DNA from: Billgrantia desiderata | Lineage (GTDB): Bacteria > Pseudomonadota > Gammaproteobacteria > Pseudomonadales > Halomonadaceae | Direction of reading: 5' to 3' | NCBI GenBank assembly: GCA_011742915.1 | Contig: JAAQTN010000005.1 | Coordinates: forward strand, 96,799-160,798 | DNA length: 64,000 nt | In this document: in pieces, positions 54,221 to 62,370 of the stretch | Layout of the letters: the number at the start of each line of letters is the position of its first letter | Position numbering within the stretch: position 1 is the stretch's first letter | The notes under the pieces: model-generated | What the model was told of the DNA's origin: nothing | Seen by the model: only the letters and a program-made list of their open reading frames with translations | Database searches by the model: none | Position numbers and translations under genes: made by a program

Positions 54221-55360
54221 TCATTCTCCTGAGTCATCGATTGAGTGGCGTAGGTCGGGTTTAGCCGGTACTGGAGTGGCCACGCCTGTGCGTGGTATGA
54301 GGTCGAGCAGGCTTGCGTTGGCATCCCACGCACGCAAAGCGCTGACATCGATGCCGACCCCTACCAGACAGCCGCGCTCAGGAGCATGAGGTGCATGCAG
54401 TTTGAGCGTGCGGCCGTCGGCCAGGGTGAGCTGAAGCGACAGGTGCTCGCCCTGGAATAGTCGACCGGTAATGCGTGCGCGAAGCAGGCCATCGTCGGGG
54501 GCGCAGAGGTGAAGGGCCCTGCGCGGCAGCAGCAGGCGAATCTCGCCTTGATGGCCGCAGGCCGCAGCGAGTGGCAGCCGGGTATCGGCGATCGCAAGGC
54601 CGTGGGCGTCGAGCCGAGCGTCGAGCAGGGTGCCGGCATCCACGAAATCGGCAATGGCTGGGGTGGCCGGGGTGTGAAAGAGCCTTTCGGGTGAGTCGAC
54701 CTGCTGTAGGCGGCCCTGCTGCAGCACGGCGACCCGGTCGGCCAGAGCAAAAGCTTCGTGTTGATCGTGGGTGACAAAGACGGCGGTCAGGCCGAGCTCC
54801 TCGATCAGGCTGCGGATCTCCAGCGCCAAGCTTTCGCGCAGGCCCTTGTCGAGATTGGAGAGCGGTTCGTCCATCAGCAGCAAGCGCGGTTTGGCCACGA
54901 TGGCCCGGGCCAGCGCGACTCGCTGTTGCTGGCCCCCCGAAAGCGCGCCGGGAGCGCGCTCGGCGAAATCGGCAAGCCCCACCAGCGCGAGCGCCCATTC
55001 CACCTGGGGGCGGCGGGCGTTGGCCTTCACCCCCTGCATTTCGAGCGGAAACGCCACGTTCTGGTACACGCTCATGTGTGGCCAGAGGGCGTAATCCTGA
55101 AACACCATGCCCAGTCGGCGATCATCGGGGCTCAGATGGCGGCCCGGAGCCGCGACGCATTCGCCGTCGAGATGAATCTCGCCTTCATTCGCTTCGGAGA
55201 GGCCGGCGATGCAACGCAGGAGTGTGGTCTTGCCGCAGCCGGAAGGGCCGAGCAGGGCAAGCACCTGGCCTCTGTGCAGCATGAGATCTATGCCATCGAG
55301 CGCCACGACTTGGCCGAAACGCTTATGCAGGCGGTCGATTCGGAGCGCAGGGGTGGGCAT
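54221..55360 (-). CDS. ABC transporter ATP-binding protein, FbpC/PotA type
   Basis: 379 residues. Walker A GPSGCGKTT, Q-loop MVFQDYALWPHMSV, signature LSGGQQQRVALARAIV, Walker [14 protein letters not shown] and H-loop FVTHDQHEA are intact, followed by a TOBE-type C-terminal domain (about residues 245-350). First gene of the operon, order ATPase-receptor-permease, instead of the usual receptor first. A Pho-box-like element lies 42 bp upstream (55403-55420). Confidence 0.92.
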   Translation of the reverse strand: MPTPALRIDRLHKRFGQVVALDGIDLMLHRGQVLALLGPSGCGKTTLLRCIAGLSEANEGEIHLDGECVAAPGRHLSPDDRRLGMVFQDYALWPHMSVYQNVAFPLEMQGVKANARRPQVEWALALVGLADFAERAPGALSGGQQQRVALARAIVAKPRLLLMDEPLSNLDKGLRESLALEIRSLIEELGLTAVFVTHDQHEAFALADRVAVLQQGRLQQVDSPERLFHTPATPAIADFVDAGTLLDARLDAHGLAIADTRLPLAAACGHQGEIRLLLPRRALHLCAPDDGLLRARITGRLFQGEHLSLQLTLADGRTLKLHAPHAPERGCLVGVGIDVSALRAWDANASLLDLIPRTGVATPVPAKPDLRHSIDDSGE

Positions 55361-55402
55361 GACGCAGCCTCTCTGAAGAAAAGCCTAGATTAAGGGGGGG
55401 CG

Positions 55403-55420
55403 ATGTCAGCGAGATGACAA
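55403..55420 (-). promoter_or_regulatory. Pho-box-like element upstream of the AfuABC/FbpABC-type operon
   Basis: Minus strand reads TTGTCATCTCGCTGACAT: two heptamers with 11 bp period matching CTGTCAT at 6 of 7 each. It points toward the ATPase gene, 42 bp from its ATG. TAATCT lies ten bases further and could serve as the -10. No Fur-like sequence is visible in the same region. Confidence 0.6.
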
Positions 55421-55622
55421 TGGCCCTGAGGCCCCTCTTCCAGCAACTCTCTCCAGCAACTCTATCCAGCGACTCCGCGACGGGTTGAGGAAATGACGAT
55501 AAAGGCACCTGCGAGAATGGGCGTTCGGATAGGGTCGCCTGATACAGGCACCACCATGGTCGGCTCGCATCCCGGACGAGAATTGGCGAAGCTGGTGACC
55601 TATGCTGCCCGGAGTCTCCGCC

Positions 55623-57368
55623 ATGAAGCACTCGCCCGCCTATCGCCTCGCCGCGACCATCCTGCACGGCTTCGACGAGTACCGTACCCGCTTCAAGGAG
55701 ATCACTGCCGATGCCAGCCGGCGCTTTCGCGATGCCGCCTGGCGTGAGGCTCAGCAGGCCTCGGCCGAGCGTATCAACCTCTACGAGGAGAAGGTCGGCG
55801 AGACCCTGGGGCGGCTGAAGCGCGCGCTGGACGAGGATGACCTGACCCACTGCGAGTGCTGGCGCGAGGCGCGCACCCACTACGCCGAGATGATCAGCGA
55901 GCGGCTCGACTACGAGCTGGCCGAGACCTACTTCAATTCGCTGTTCTGCTCGATCTTCCATCACCGCCACATCCGCAACGACTGGATGTTCGTCTACAGC
56001 TCGCGGGATGCGGCGGCCCACCACTCGGGGCTGGAGCCGTGTCGTCGCCTGCGGGTGAACGGCGACTGGGCGGCGGCAATCCGCTGGGCGCTCGCCGAAG
56101 CACCGTTCGAGACCCCCTTCGAGGACCTGGAGCGTGACGTGCGCCTGGGAGGCGAGTTCCTGCGCGGGCATCTGCCCCAGGTCCTTCTCGACGCGCCGGA
56201 CGCCGAGATCGAGCTGCTCAAGAGCGTGTTCTATCGCAACAAGGGCGCCTATCTGGTGGGGCGGATTCACGGCGACGGCGCCCAGGTGCCGCTGGTGCTG
56301 CCGATCCTGCACGAGCAGGGGGAAGGGCTGCATCTCGATACCGTGCTGATCGAGCCGGACGAAGTCTCGATCATCTTCTCCTTCACCCGCGCCTACTTCC
56401 AGGTGGAGGTGCAGGTACCGGGGGAGTTCGTCGACTACCTGCAGCAGCTGATGCACGACAAGCCTGCGGGCGAGCTCTATTCCGCCATCGGCTTCTTCAA
56501 GCACGGCAAGACCGAGTTCTTCCGTGCGCTGAACCGCCAGGTGGCCCGGCGCGAGGACCAGTTCATCATCGCGCCGGGCGTACGTGGCATGGTCATGGCG
56601 GTATTCGTGCTGCCCTCGTTTCGTACCGTGTTCAAGATCATCAAGGACCGCTTCGACCCCTCCAAGGAGATGAGCCGCGACACCGTGCGCGAGAAGTACC
56701 GGCTGGTGAAGCGCCACGACCGGGTCGGACGCATGGCCGATACCCAGGAATTCTCCAACTTCATCGCACGCAAGGACCACTTTGCCCCGGAGTGCCTCGA
56801 GCACCTGCTCGAGGTGGCGCCCACCACCGTGCAGCTCAGGGGCGACAAGGTGATCATCAAGCACTGCTACACCGAGCGCATGATGACGCCGCTCAACCTC
56901 TATCTGGAGCAGTGCAGCGAAGCGGAGACCCACGCGGTGCTCAAGGACTACGGCAACGCCATCAAGCAGATGGCGGCGGCCAACATCTTTCCCGGCGACA
57001 TGCTGCTGAAGAACTTCGGCGTCACCCGCCATGGCCGGGTGATCTTCTACGACTACGATGAGGTGTGCTACCTCACCGAATGCAACTTCCGCCACATCCC
57101 CGAGCCGATGTACCCGGAGCAGGAGCTGTCCGGCGAGCCTTGGTACTCGGTGGGGCCGAATGATATTTTCCCCGAGGAGTTCGGACCCTTTCTGTTCGCC
57201 GACCTCAAGCTGCGCAAGCTCTTCTATCAGCTCCACCCCGAGCTGTTCGACGCCGACTACTGGAAGAGCGTGCAGCAGGCAATCCGCGATGGGCGAGTGA
57301 TCGACGTCTACCCCTATCGCAACAAGCAGCGCTTCAGCGCCAGCGAGGGGAACGGCCTGGTCTATTAG
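55623..57368 (+). CDS. aceK: Isocitrate dehydrogenase kinase/phosphatase
   Basis: Bifunctional enzyme that phosphorylates isocitrate dehydrogenase to divert carbon into the glyoxylate shunt, and reverses it. 581 residues (E. coli 578). N-terminal regulatory domain with FNSLFCSIFHHRHIRNDWMFVYSS, kinase-like domain with the AceK P-loop APGVRGMVMAVF, and catalytic segment NIFPGDMLLKNFGVTRHGRVIFYDYDEVCYLTE. C-terminus is typical. It stands alone, away from aceA/aceB, which are not in the window. Start 55623 has GGAG eight bases upstream. Confidence 0.96.
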   Translation: MKHSPAYRLAATILHGFDEYRTRFKEITADASRRFRDAAWREAQQASAERINLYEEKVGETLGRLKRALDEDDLTHCECWREARTHYAEMISERLDYELAETYFNSLFCSIFHHRHIRNDWMFVYSSRDAAAHHSGLEPCRRLRVNGDWAAAIRWALAEAPFETPFEDLERDVRLGGEFLRGHLPQVLLDAPDAEIELLKSVFYRNKGAYLVGRIHGDGAQVPLVLPILHEQGEGLHLDTVLIEPDEVSIIFSFTRAYFQVEVQVPGEFVDYLQQLMHDKPAGELYSAIGFFKHGKTEFFRALNRQVARREDQFIIAPGVRGMVMAVFVLPSFRTVFKIIKDRFDPSKEMSRDTVREKYRLVKRHDRVGRMADTQEFSNFIARKDHFAPECLEHLLEVAPTTVQLRGDKVIIKHCYTERMMTPLNLYLEQCSEAETHAVLKDYGNAIKQMAAANIFPGDMLLKNFGVTRHGRVIFYDYDEVCYLTECNFRHIPEPMYPEQELSGEPWYSVGPNDIFPEEFGPFLFADLKLRKLFYQLHPELFDADYWKSVQQAIRDGRVIDVYPYRNKQRFSASEGNGLVY

Positions 57369-57400
57369 GCCGAGCGCATTTCAACGACATGAGGAGGCTC

Positions 57401-58135
57401 ATGGCTGACGACAGGCGGCCTCATCTGGTGGTCTTCAGCGGCTCGGGCATCAGTGCCGAGAGCGGTATCCAGACCTTTCGCGCCGGCGATGGCCTGTGGG
57501 CCGAACACCCCATCGAGGAGGTCGCCACGCCCCAGGCCTGGCGGCGAGATCCGGCGCGCGTGCTGAACTTCTACAACCTGCGCCGCGAGCAGGTGCGTCG
57601 GGCGCGCCCCAACGCCGCGCACAAGGCGCTGGCGGAGCTGGAGCGCCAGGGCTTTCGCGTCAGCATCATCACCCAGAACATCGACGACCTGCACGAGCGC
57701 GCCGGTTCGCGCAACGTGCTGCACCTGCACGGCGAGATCCTCAAGGCGCGCTCCACGGTGGATGCGCGCATGCAGTATCCGCTGCCCCGCGGCGGGATCG
57801 AGCTGGGCGACATCTGCGACAAGGGCAGCCAGCTGCGCCCCGACGTGGTGTGGTTCGGCGAGAGCGTGCCGCACTTCGGCGAGGCCTGCGAGATCGTCGC
57901 CGAGGCGGACATGCTGTTGGTGGTGGGCACCTCGCTGGCGGTGATGCCGGCAGCCTCGCTGCTCGAACATGCGCCGCTCGACGCGCCCAGCGTGCTGGTC
58001 GACCCCGAGGCCGCGGCGCTGGCGCCACCGGGTGTGTTTCGTATCAGCCAGCCCGCCGGCAAGGGGGTGCCGGAACTGGTACGTCACTGGCGGCGCGAGG
58101 GGCGATTATGGGTGCCGGAAACCCTGCTGGGGTGA
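57401..58135 (+). CDS. SIR2-family NAD-dependent deacylase lacking zinc cysteines
   Basis: A 244-residue sirtuin. NAD-binding GSGISAESGIQTFRAGDGLW, TQNIDDLH (91-98) and catalytic H110 in LHLHGE are present. Y58 and R61 in FYNLRRE match the Tyr-Arg pair that favours succinyl or malonyl lysine. The small domain after H110 has only one Cys (GDICDKGSQLRP) and lacks the two CxxC pairs that bind zinc in ordinary sirtuins. Similar zinc-free forms with GDxCxxGSQLRP are, as I recall, common in Bacteroidetes. GAGGAGG precedes ATG 57401. It follows aceK by 32 bp, so the two may be cotranscribed. Confidence 0.88.
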   Translation: MADDRRPHLVVFSGSGISAESGIQTFRAGDGLWAEHPIEEVATPQAWRRDPARVLNFYNLRREQVRRARPNAAHKALAELERQGFRVSIITQNIDDLHERAGSRNVLHLHGEILKARSTVDARMQYPLPRGGIELGDICDKGSQLRPDVVWFGESVPHFGEACEIVAEADMLLVVGTSLAVMPAASLLEHAPLDAPSVLVDPEAAALAPPGVFRISQPAGKGVPELVRHWRREGRLWVPETLLG

Positions 58136-58181
58136 GCTCAGTGATGCTAGAATGCCGCACCCCGCTGCCCCTGGATACGTG

Positions 58182-58979
58182 ATGATGCTGGATGAGACTG
58201 GCCAGGCCACTCTTGCCGACCCCGATACCGGGCTTGCTCAAGCCCCCGACACCGGGCTGGCGCATGACCCCGCAACCGGTCATCCCCGCCCGCCGCGGCG
58301 TGAGTTCAAGGCGCGCGGCAGCTTCACCGAGCGCTGCCCCGGCTGCAACCTGCCGGTGCTCAATTGTCTCTGTCCTTACCGGGTCAGCGCCGAGAGCGAG
58401 GCGCGGGTCTGGCTGATCACGCATCCGCTGGAGCATCTCAAGCCGACCAATACCGGGCGCCTGATTGGCGATGTGCTGCCGGATACCGAGGTCTTCACCT
58501 GGTATCGCACGGCGCCGAACGAGCGCCTGCTGACGTTGCTCGACGATCCGCGCTTCGCGCCCTTCGTGATCTTCCCCGACGACCAGCCGGACTACGCCGA
58601 TCGCGTGGTGGACATGGGCGCAGTCGGCGAGGTCAAGGCCGGCGGCAAAACGCCGGTTTTCATCCTGCTGGACGGCACCTGGCGTCAGGCGCGGCGGATC
58701 TTCCGCAAGAGCCCCTATCTCGACAACCTGCCGGTGCTGCCCCTGGCGACGACGCGGCTGACGCGCTACCGTTTGCGCAAGCCCGCTTCCCAGGCTCACC
58801 TGTGCACCGCCGAGGTGGCCGCCGAGCTGTTGCGCCAGAGTGGCGATGAGCGCGCAGCCCAGGTGCTGGACGACTATTTCGATGCCTTCAACGTCAGCTA
58901 CGACGCCAGCCGACGCTACGAGAAGCTCGAACAGCCGACTCCGGCCATGCGGCGACTGCTGGCGTGTCGGGGTGAGTGA
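58182..58979 (+). CDS. DTW-domain tRNA-uridine aminocarboxypropyltransferase (TapT-like)
   Basis: A 265-residue protein of the DTW family. In E. coli TapT (YfiP) transfers the aminocarboxypropyl group of SAM to U47 of tRNA, forming acp3U. The DTW motif is in FILLDGTWRQARRIF, and the N-terminal cysteine cluster is CPGCNLPVLNCLCP. The first 40 residues are a low-complexity stretch with a short PDTGLA repeat, outside the family core. Start 58182 is tentative; ATG 58152 is in frame and would add ten residues. It follows the sirtuin by about 46 bp. Confidence 0.88.
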   Translation: MMLDETGQATLADPDTGLAQAPDTGLAHDPATGHPRPPRREFKARGSFTERCPGCNLPVLNCLCPYRVSAESEARVWLITHPLEHLKPTNTGRLIGDVLPDTEVFTWYRTAPNERLLTLLDDPRFAPFVIFPDDQPDYADRVVDMGAVGEVKAGGKTPVFILLDGTWRQARRIFRKSPYLDNLPVLPLATTRLTRYRLRKPASQAHLCTAEVAAELLRQSGDERAAQVLDDYFDAFNVSYDASRRYEKLEQPTPAMRRLLACRGE

Positions 58980-58985
58980 CGCGCA

Positions 58986-60416
58986 TCATTCGTCGAGCTC
59001 CTGGGTCCTGACACAGGCACGCCCCGCCCGTTTGGCGCGGTACATGGCGCGGTCGGCGCGCTGAACCAGCTTGCGCGAGGTGTCGCCGGGCTGGCTGATG
59101 GCAACGCCGAAGCTGGCCGTGACTTGGCCGACCGGTTCGATGGTGGATCCGGCAAGGGCCTGACACAGACGCCAGGCCAGTTCCTGTGCCTGGGCCAGGT
59201 CGCAGCCGGGCACCACGACGATGAACTCCTCGCCGCCCCAGCGGCCCAAGTGATCACTCTTGCGCAGCTGCGTCTGGGCCACCCGTGCTACCTGATGCAA
59301 GACGCGATCGCCCACTTCATGGCCATAGGTGTCGTTGATCGATTTGAAGTGGTCGACATCGAACAGCAGCAGGGTCAGGGAGCTGCCGTTGCGGCTGGAC
59401 GTGGCCAGCTCGGCCTCGAGTACCTGTTCGATGCGATGACGGTTCGCCACCTGGGTCAACGGATCGGTGTAGGCCAGCCACTGAAGCTTGGTATTGCGCT
59501 CGTGCAGCAGGCGGTATCGGTACTTGGTTTCGCGCTGCTCATGCAGCAGCGCTCCGCGTAGCGCGGCCAACTGAACCAGCTGTTGCAGCAGGTGGCGCAG
59601 GGGCGGGGGGAGATGACGGGGGCGCCGGTCGCGGCAGACCACCAGGCTCTGGCCCGGCGACACTCCATGCAGAGCGAGGATGAGTGCCGCACGCGCTTGC
59701 TGGCCTTGCAGCCAGCCTGCCAGCTTTGGCGGCGGCAGGCGCAGCGAGCAGGGCAGCGCAACGGGCAGCGCTGCCGGTGACGCCAGCAGCTCGACCGGTT
59801 TCGCCTGGTTGTCGACCAGCATCAAGGGGGTGTCGATGCGACGCTCCACGGCGCTGGGGAAAGGCTCCAGACGCATGCCTTCCCGGCCCCGCTGCGCGCT
59901 ACCTCCGCCATACTCATGACTATGCAGCGTGCAGGATTCGAAGCCGGTCAGGGCCTGGAGTGCCCGCAGCAAGTGGGCATGCAGTTCATGAAGGCTGCCG
60001 GCGCGGGCGAGGCGGGTGCTCCAGGCATGACCGAGCCCCGGTAGCTCGTGGCTTTCTGCCGCCAGGGGCTCCACTTCCAGGACGACATACCGTCCGGCCA
60101 GACGTGTGGAGACATAGAGATGCCGCGAGGCCACATCCGCTTGGCCCGAAGGGATCGCCATGCCAGGGGCTCCCTCGGCCAAGGTTCGTGCCAGGACCGT
60201 CGCGGTATCGGTCCCCAGCACCTGTTCCGGCCGTCGGCCGAGCGCTTCGCTGGCCGACGAGCCGAAGAAGCGCGAGAGGTTGGCACTCACCAGGTGCACG
60301 CGCTGCCAGTCGCTGTCGAAAGCGATGAGACAACCATGCGGTTGAACCGCCTCCCCGACGACGGGTGCGGATGGGCAGATGCTCGCATCGCGTTCCCTAT
60401 CAAGCGAGTCCGGCAT
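58986..60416 (-). CDS. Diguanylate cyclase with degenerate bacteriophytochrome PAS-GAF sensor
   Basis: 476 residues. The C-terminal GGDEF domain has GGEEF at 394-398 with DPLTQVANRHRIEQ and FDVDHFKSINDTYGHEVGD, so it should make c-di-GMP. The N-terminus matches a phytochrome PAS: EAVQPHGCLIAFD at about 22-34, with C14 in the position of the biliverdin-binding Cys of bacteriophytochromes. A GAF-like domain follows (LLRALQALTGFESC to SLVVCRDRRPRHLPPPLRHLLQQLVQLAAL). The PASDIP motif is missing and the CHH motif of the chromophore pocket reads CRD. There is no PHY domain. Start 60416 has AGGGAA six bases upstream. Confidence 0.88.
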   Translation of the reverse strand: MPDSLDRERDASICPSAPVVGEAVQPHGCLIAFDSDWQRVHLVSANLSRFFGSSASEALGRRPEQVLGTDTATVLARTLAEGAPGMAIPSGQADVASRHLYVSTRLAGRYVVLEVEPLAAESHELPGLGHAWSTRLARAGSLHELHAHLLRALQALTGFESCTLHSHEYGGGSAQRGREGMRLEPFPSAVERRIDTPLMLVDNQAKPVELLASPAALPVALPCSLRLPPPKLAGWLQGQQARAALILALHGVSPGQSLVVCRDRRPRHLPPPLRHLLQQLVQLAALRGALLHEQRETKYRYRLLHERNTKLQWLAYTDPLTQVANRHRIEQVLEAELATSSRNGSSLTLLLFDVDHFKSINDTYGHEVGDRVLHQVARVAQTQLRKSDHLGRWGGEEFIVVVPGCDLAQAQELAWRLCQALAGSTIEPVGQVTASFGVAISQPGDTSRKLVQRADRAMYRAKRAGRACVRTQELDE

Positions 60417-60599
60417 GAAGGTTCCCTGTGGTATCGCCGGCAGCGGATGGCTGCCGTCCTCCCTGCGGTGCGCCAGGCCATCCGGGATGGTTGGCGGGCG
60501 TACGAGGGCCTCTGACATGAAGAAAGTAAACCATTTGTTGTTGGAGTGCATCAACCATTAGTTCAACTGCGGACCCGACGAGCGCGGCACATTCCCCCG

Positions 60600-61055
60600 A
60601 TGAATGAAAAGACCGCCTTTGCCGAGCGTCTGGCCGCCGCCATGCGCTCCGCCGGCTACGAACCGCGCCCAGCCGTGCTCGAACGAGAGTTCAATCTGCG
60701 CTACTGGGGCAAGCCCGTCACGCTACAAGGCGTGCGGCGTTGGCTGTGCGGCGAAACCCTGCCTCAGCAGGAAAAGCTGCAGGTGCTGGCCGAGTGGCTG
60801 GGGGTCGAACCGCAGACGCTGCGCTTCGGCGAGCGTGGCGGCTATCAGGTGAGCGAGCCCCGCGGCGCCTGGGAGGCGTCGGTCGGCGCCGAAGAGCGTC
60901 GTGTGCTGCAGCGCTACCTGGCGCTGCCGGTGGAGCAGCGCAAGGTGGTGGCTCAGGTCATCGAGGCTTTCGCCCGTGCCGACGAAGCCGGCTCGGGCGA
61001 AGAGGGGACTGAGGGAGGGCGGGAGCGAAAGCCCGGCGAAGGCGACGCCGGCTAG
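60600..61055 (+). CDS. Small helix-turn-helix protein
   Basis: A 151-residue protein. Residues about 5-80 resemble a lambda-repressor-like HTH: AFAERLAAAMRSAGYEPRPAVLEREFNLRYWGKPVTLQGVRRWLCGETLPQQEKLQVLAEWLGV, in which the QGVRRWLCG segment is the probable recognition helix. The rest is a helical tail and a Gly/Glu/Arg-rich end. Such proteins are common in gammaproteobacteria as regulators without assigned targets. It is divergent from the diguanylate cyclase and its last four bases overlap the convergent TraB-family gene. Confidence 0.75.
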   Translation: MNEKTAFAERLAAAMRSAGYEPRPAVLEREFNLRYWGKPVTLQGVRRWLCGETLPQQEKLQVLAEWLGVEPQTLRFGERGGYQVSEPRGAWEASVGAEERRVLQRYLALPVEQRKVVAQVIEAFARADEAGSGEEGTEGGRERKPGEGDAG

Positions 61056-62296
61056 GCCGGCCCGCCCATCAAGGCGCCAGCGATGCGGAAGCCCGCCACC
61101 CAGGTGCCGGCGGCGGAGCCCAGCGTGGCGAAGAGGAACACCAGCAGGGTGCGCGAAACGCGGTTGCGCCACCAGCCCTTGAGCTCGGTGACGTCGTGGC
61201 GCAGGGTCGAGAAGTCCTGCACCTTGGGCTTGCGCAGCCACAGCTCGACCCCGGCGGCGACGAAGCCGGCGCCAATGGTGGGGTTGAGCGAGGTCAGCGG
61301 GGCGGCGAACATGGTGGCCACCACCGTGACCGGGTGGGCCAGGGCGATCAGTGTGGCGAGCCCCGAGAGCACGCCGTTGATCAGGAACCATTCACCGACC
61401 AGCTGCCAGCCGAGCTCGGTGTTGCGCGAGAAGCCGATGGCGAAGCCGGTCAGCACCAGCGCCGTGATCAGCCAGGGCAGGGCGCGCCAGATCTTCGACG
61501 GCGGCGGGGTGACTTCCAGGCTTTCGCGTTCCGCCTGCGGCGCCTCGGGCAGCGGGGCCTCGAGATGTTCGACCATGCCCTTCATGTGCCCGGCGCCGAT
61601 CACCACCAGCACGTTGCGGTAGCGCCCGGGCGGGGCCTGCTCGGCCAGGCGCAGCACCATGTAGCGGTCGCGCTCGGTGATCAGCGGGGTGTAGAGCGCT
61701 TCCGATTCGGTGGCGAACTCGCTGAAGGTGGACTCCAGCACGTCGCCCTCCTTCAGCCTCTCGATCTCCTCCGGCTTGACCTCCTGACGCGACATCACGC
61801 TGCCGAGCAGGCCGGTGAGCAGCGACATGCGCTGCCACCAGGGGACGTTGTGATAGATGCGCTTGAGCGTCACGCCCACGTCGCGGTCGACCAGCAGCAG
61901 CGGCAGGTCGAGAGCGCGGGCCTCATCCAGGGCGGCGCGCATCTCGGCGCCCGGCTCGATGCCGGACTGCTCGGCCACGCGCTGCTGGAAGGCGCCCAGC
62001 GCCAGATTGGCAGCCACCATGCCCGCCTTGCCCTGACGGAAGATCTCGAACAGGTCCTGTTGGGCCAGCGCATCCGGATTGCTGAGGTTGTGGTGGCGGG
62101 CGTCGCACAGCTCGATGGCCACGGCGTCGAACTCGCCGGAGCGGATCATGCGGCGCACGTCTTCGGCACTCTCGGCGGAGACGTGTGCAGTCCCCAGCAG
62201 GGTATAGCGGGTGCCTCCCACCTCGACGACGCGATGGGGACCGCTGAAGGCGCCTTCCTGGCGGGGGTCGGTCACGGAATCCTGGGAGTCGGTCAT
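61052..62296 (-). CDS. TraB/PrgY-family membrane protein
   Basis: A 414-residue protein: a cytosolic or periplasmic TraB/TIKI-like domain (about 1-270) with the metallo-motifs GTAHVS, ELCDARHHNL and GAGHMKGMVEHL, followed by four or five membrane segments (KIWRALPWLITALVLTGFAIGF to the end). Related proteins include PrgY/TraB of Enterococcus, which limit peptide pheromone activity, and the animal protease TIKI; function in gammaproteobacteria is not known. Start 62296 begins MTDSQDSVTDP. It lies 75 bp downstream of trkH in the same direction. Confidence 0.85.
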   Translation of the reverse strand: MTDSQDSVTDPRQEGAFSGPHRVVEVGGTRYTLLGTAHVSAESAEDVRRMIRSGEFDAVAIELCDARHHNLSNPDALAQQDLFEIFRQGKAGMVAANLALGAFQQRVAEQSGIEPGAEMRAALDEARALDLPLLLVDRDVGVTLKRIYHNVPWWQRMSLLTGLLGSVMSRQEVKPEEIERLKEGDVLESTFSEFATESEALYTPLITERDRYMVLRLAEQAPPGRYRNVLVVIGAGHMKGMVEHLEAPLPEAPQAERESLEVTPPPSKIWRALPWLITALVLTGFAIGFSRNTELGWQLVGEWFLINGVLSGLATLIALAHPVTVVATMFAAPLTSLNPTIGAGFVAAGVELWLRKPKVQDFSTLRHDVTELKGWWRNRVSRTLLVFLFATLGSAAGTWVAGFRIAGALMGGPA

Positions 62297-62370
62297 GAAC
62301 GCTCGGGTTGCAGGGAGTGAAGCCCCGATTATCCACGAAGCCGAGCCCCGAACCAAACCCGGCGCCGGGT

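Noticed and set aside
55361-55622. Fur box for the FbpABC-like operon
   Set aside because: No stretch approaches the GATAATGATAATCATTATC pattern; the only structured element is the Pho-like box at 55403-55420.
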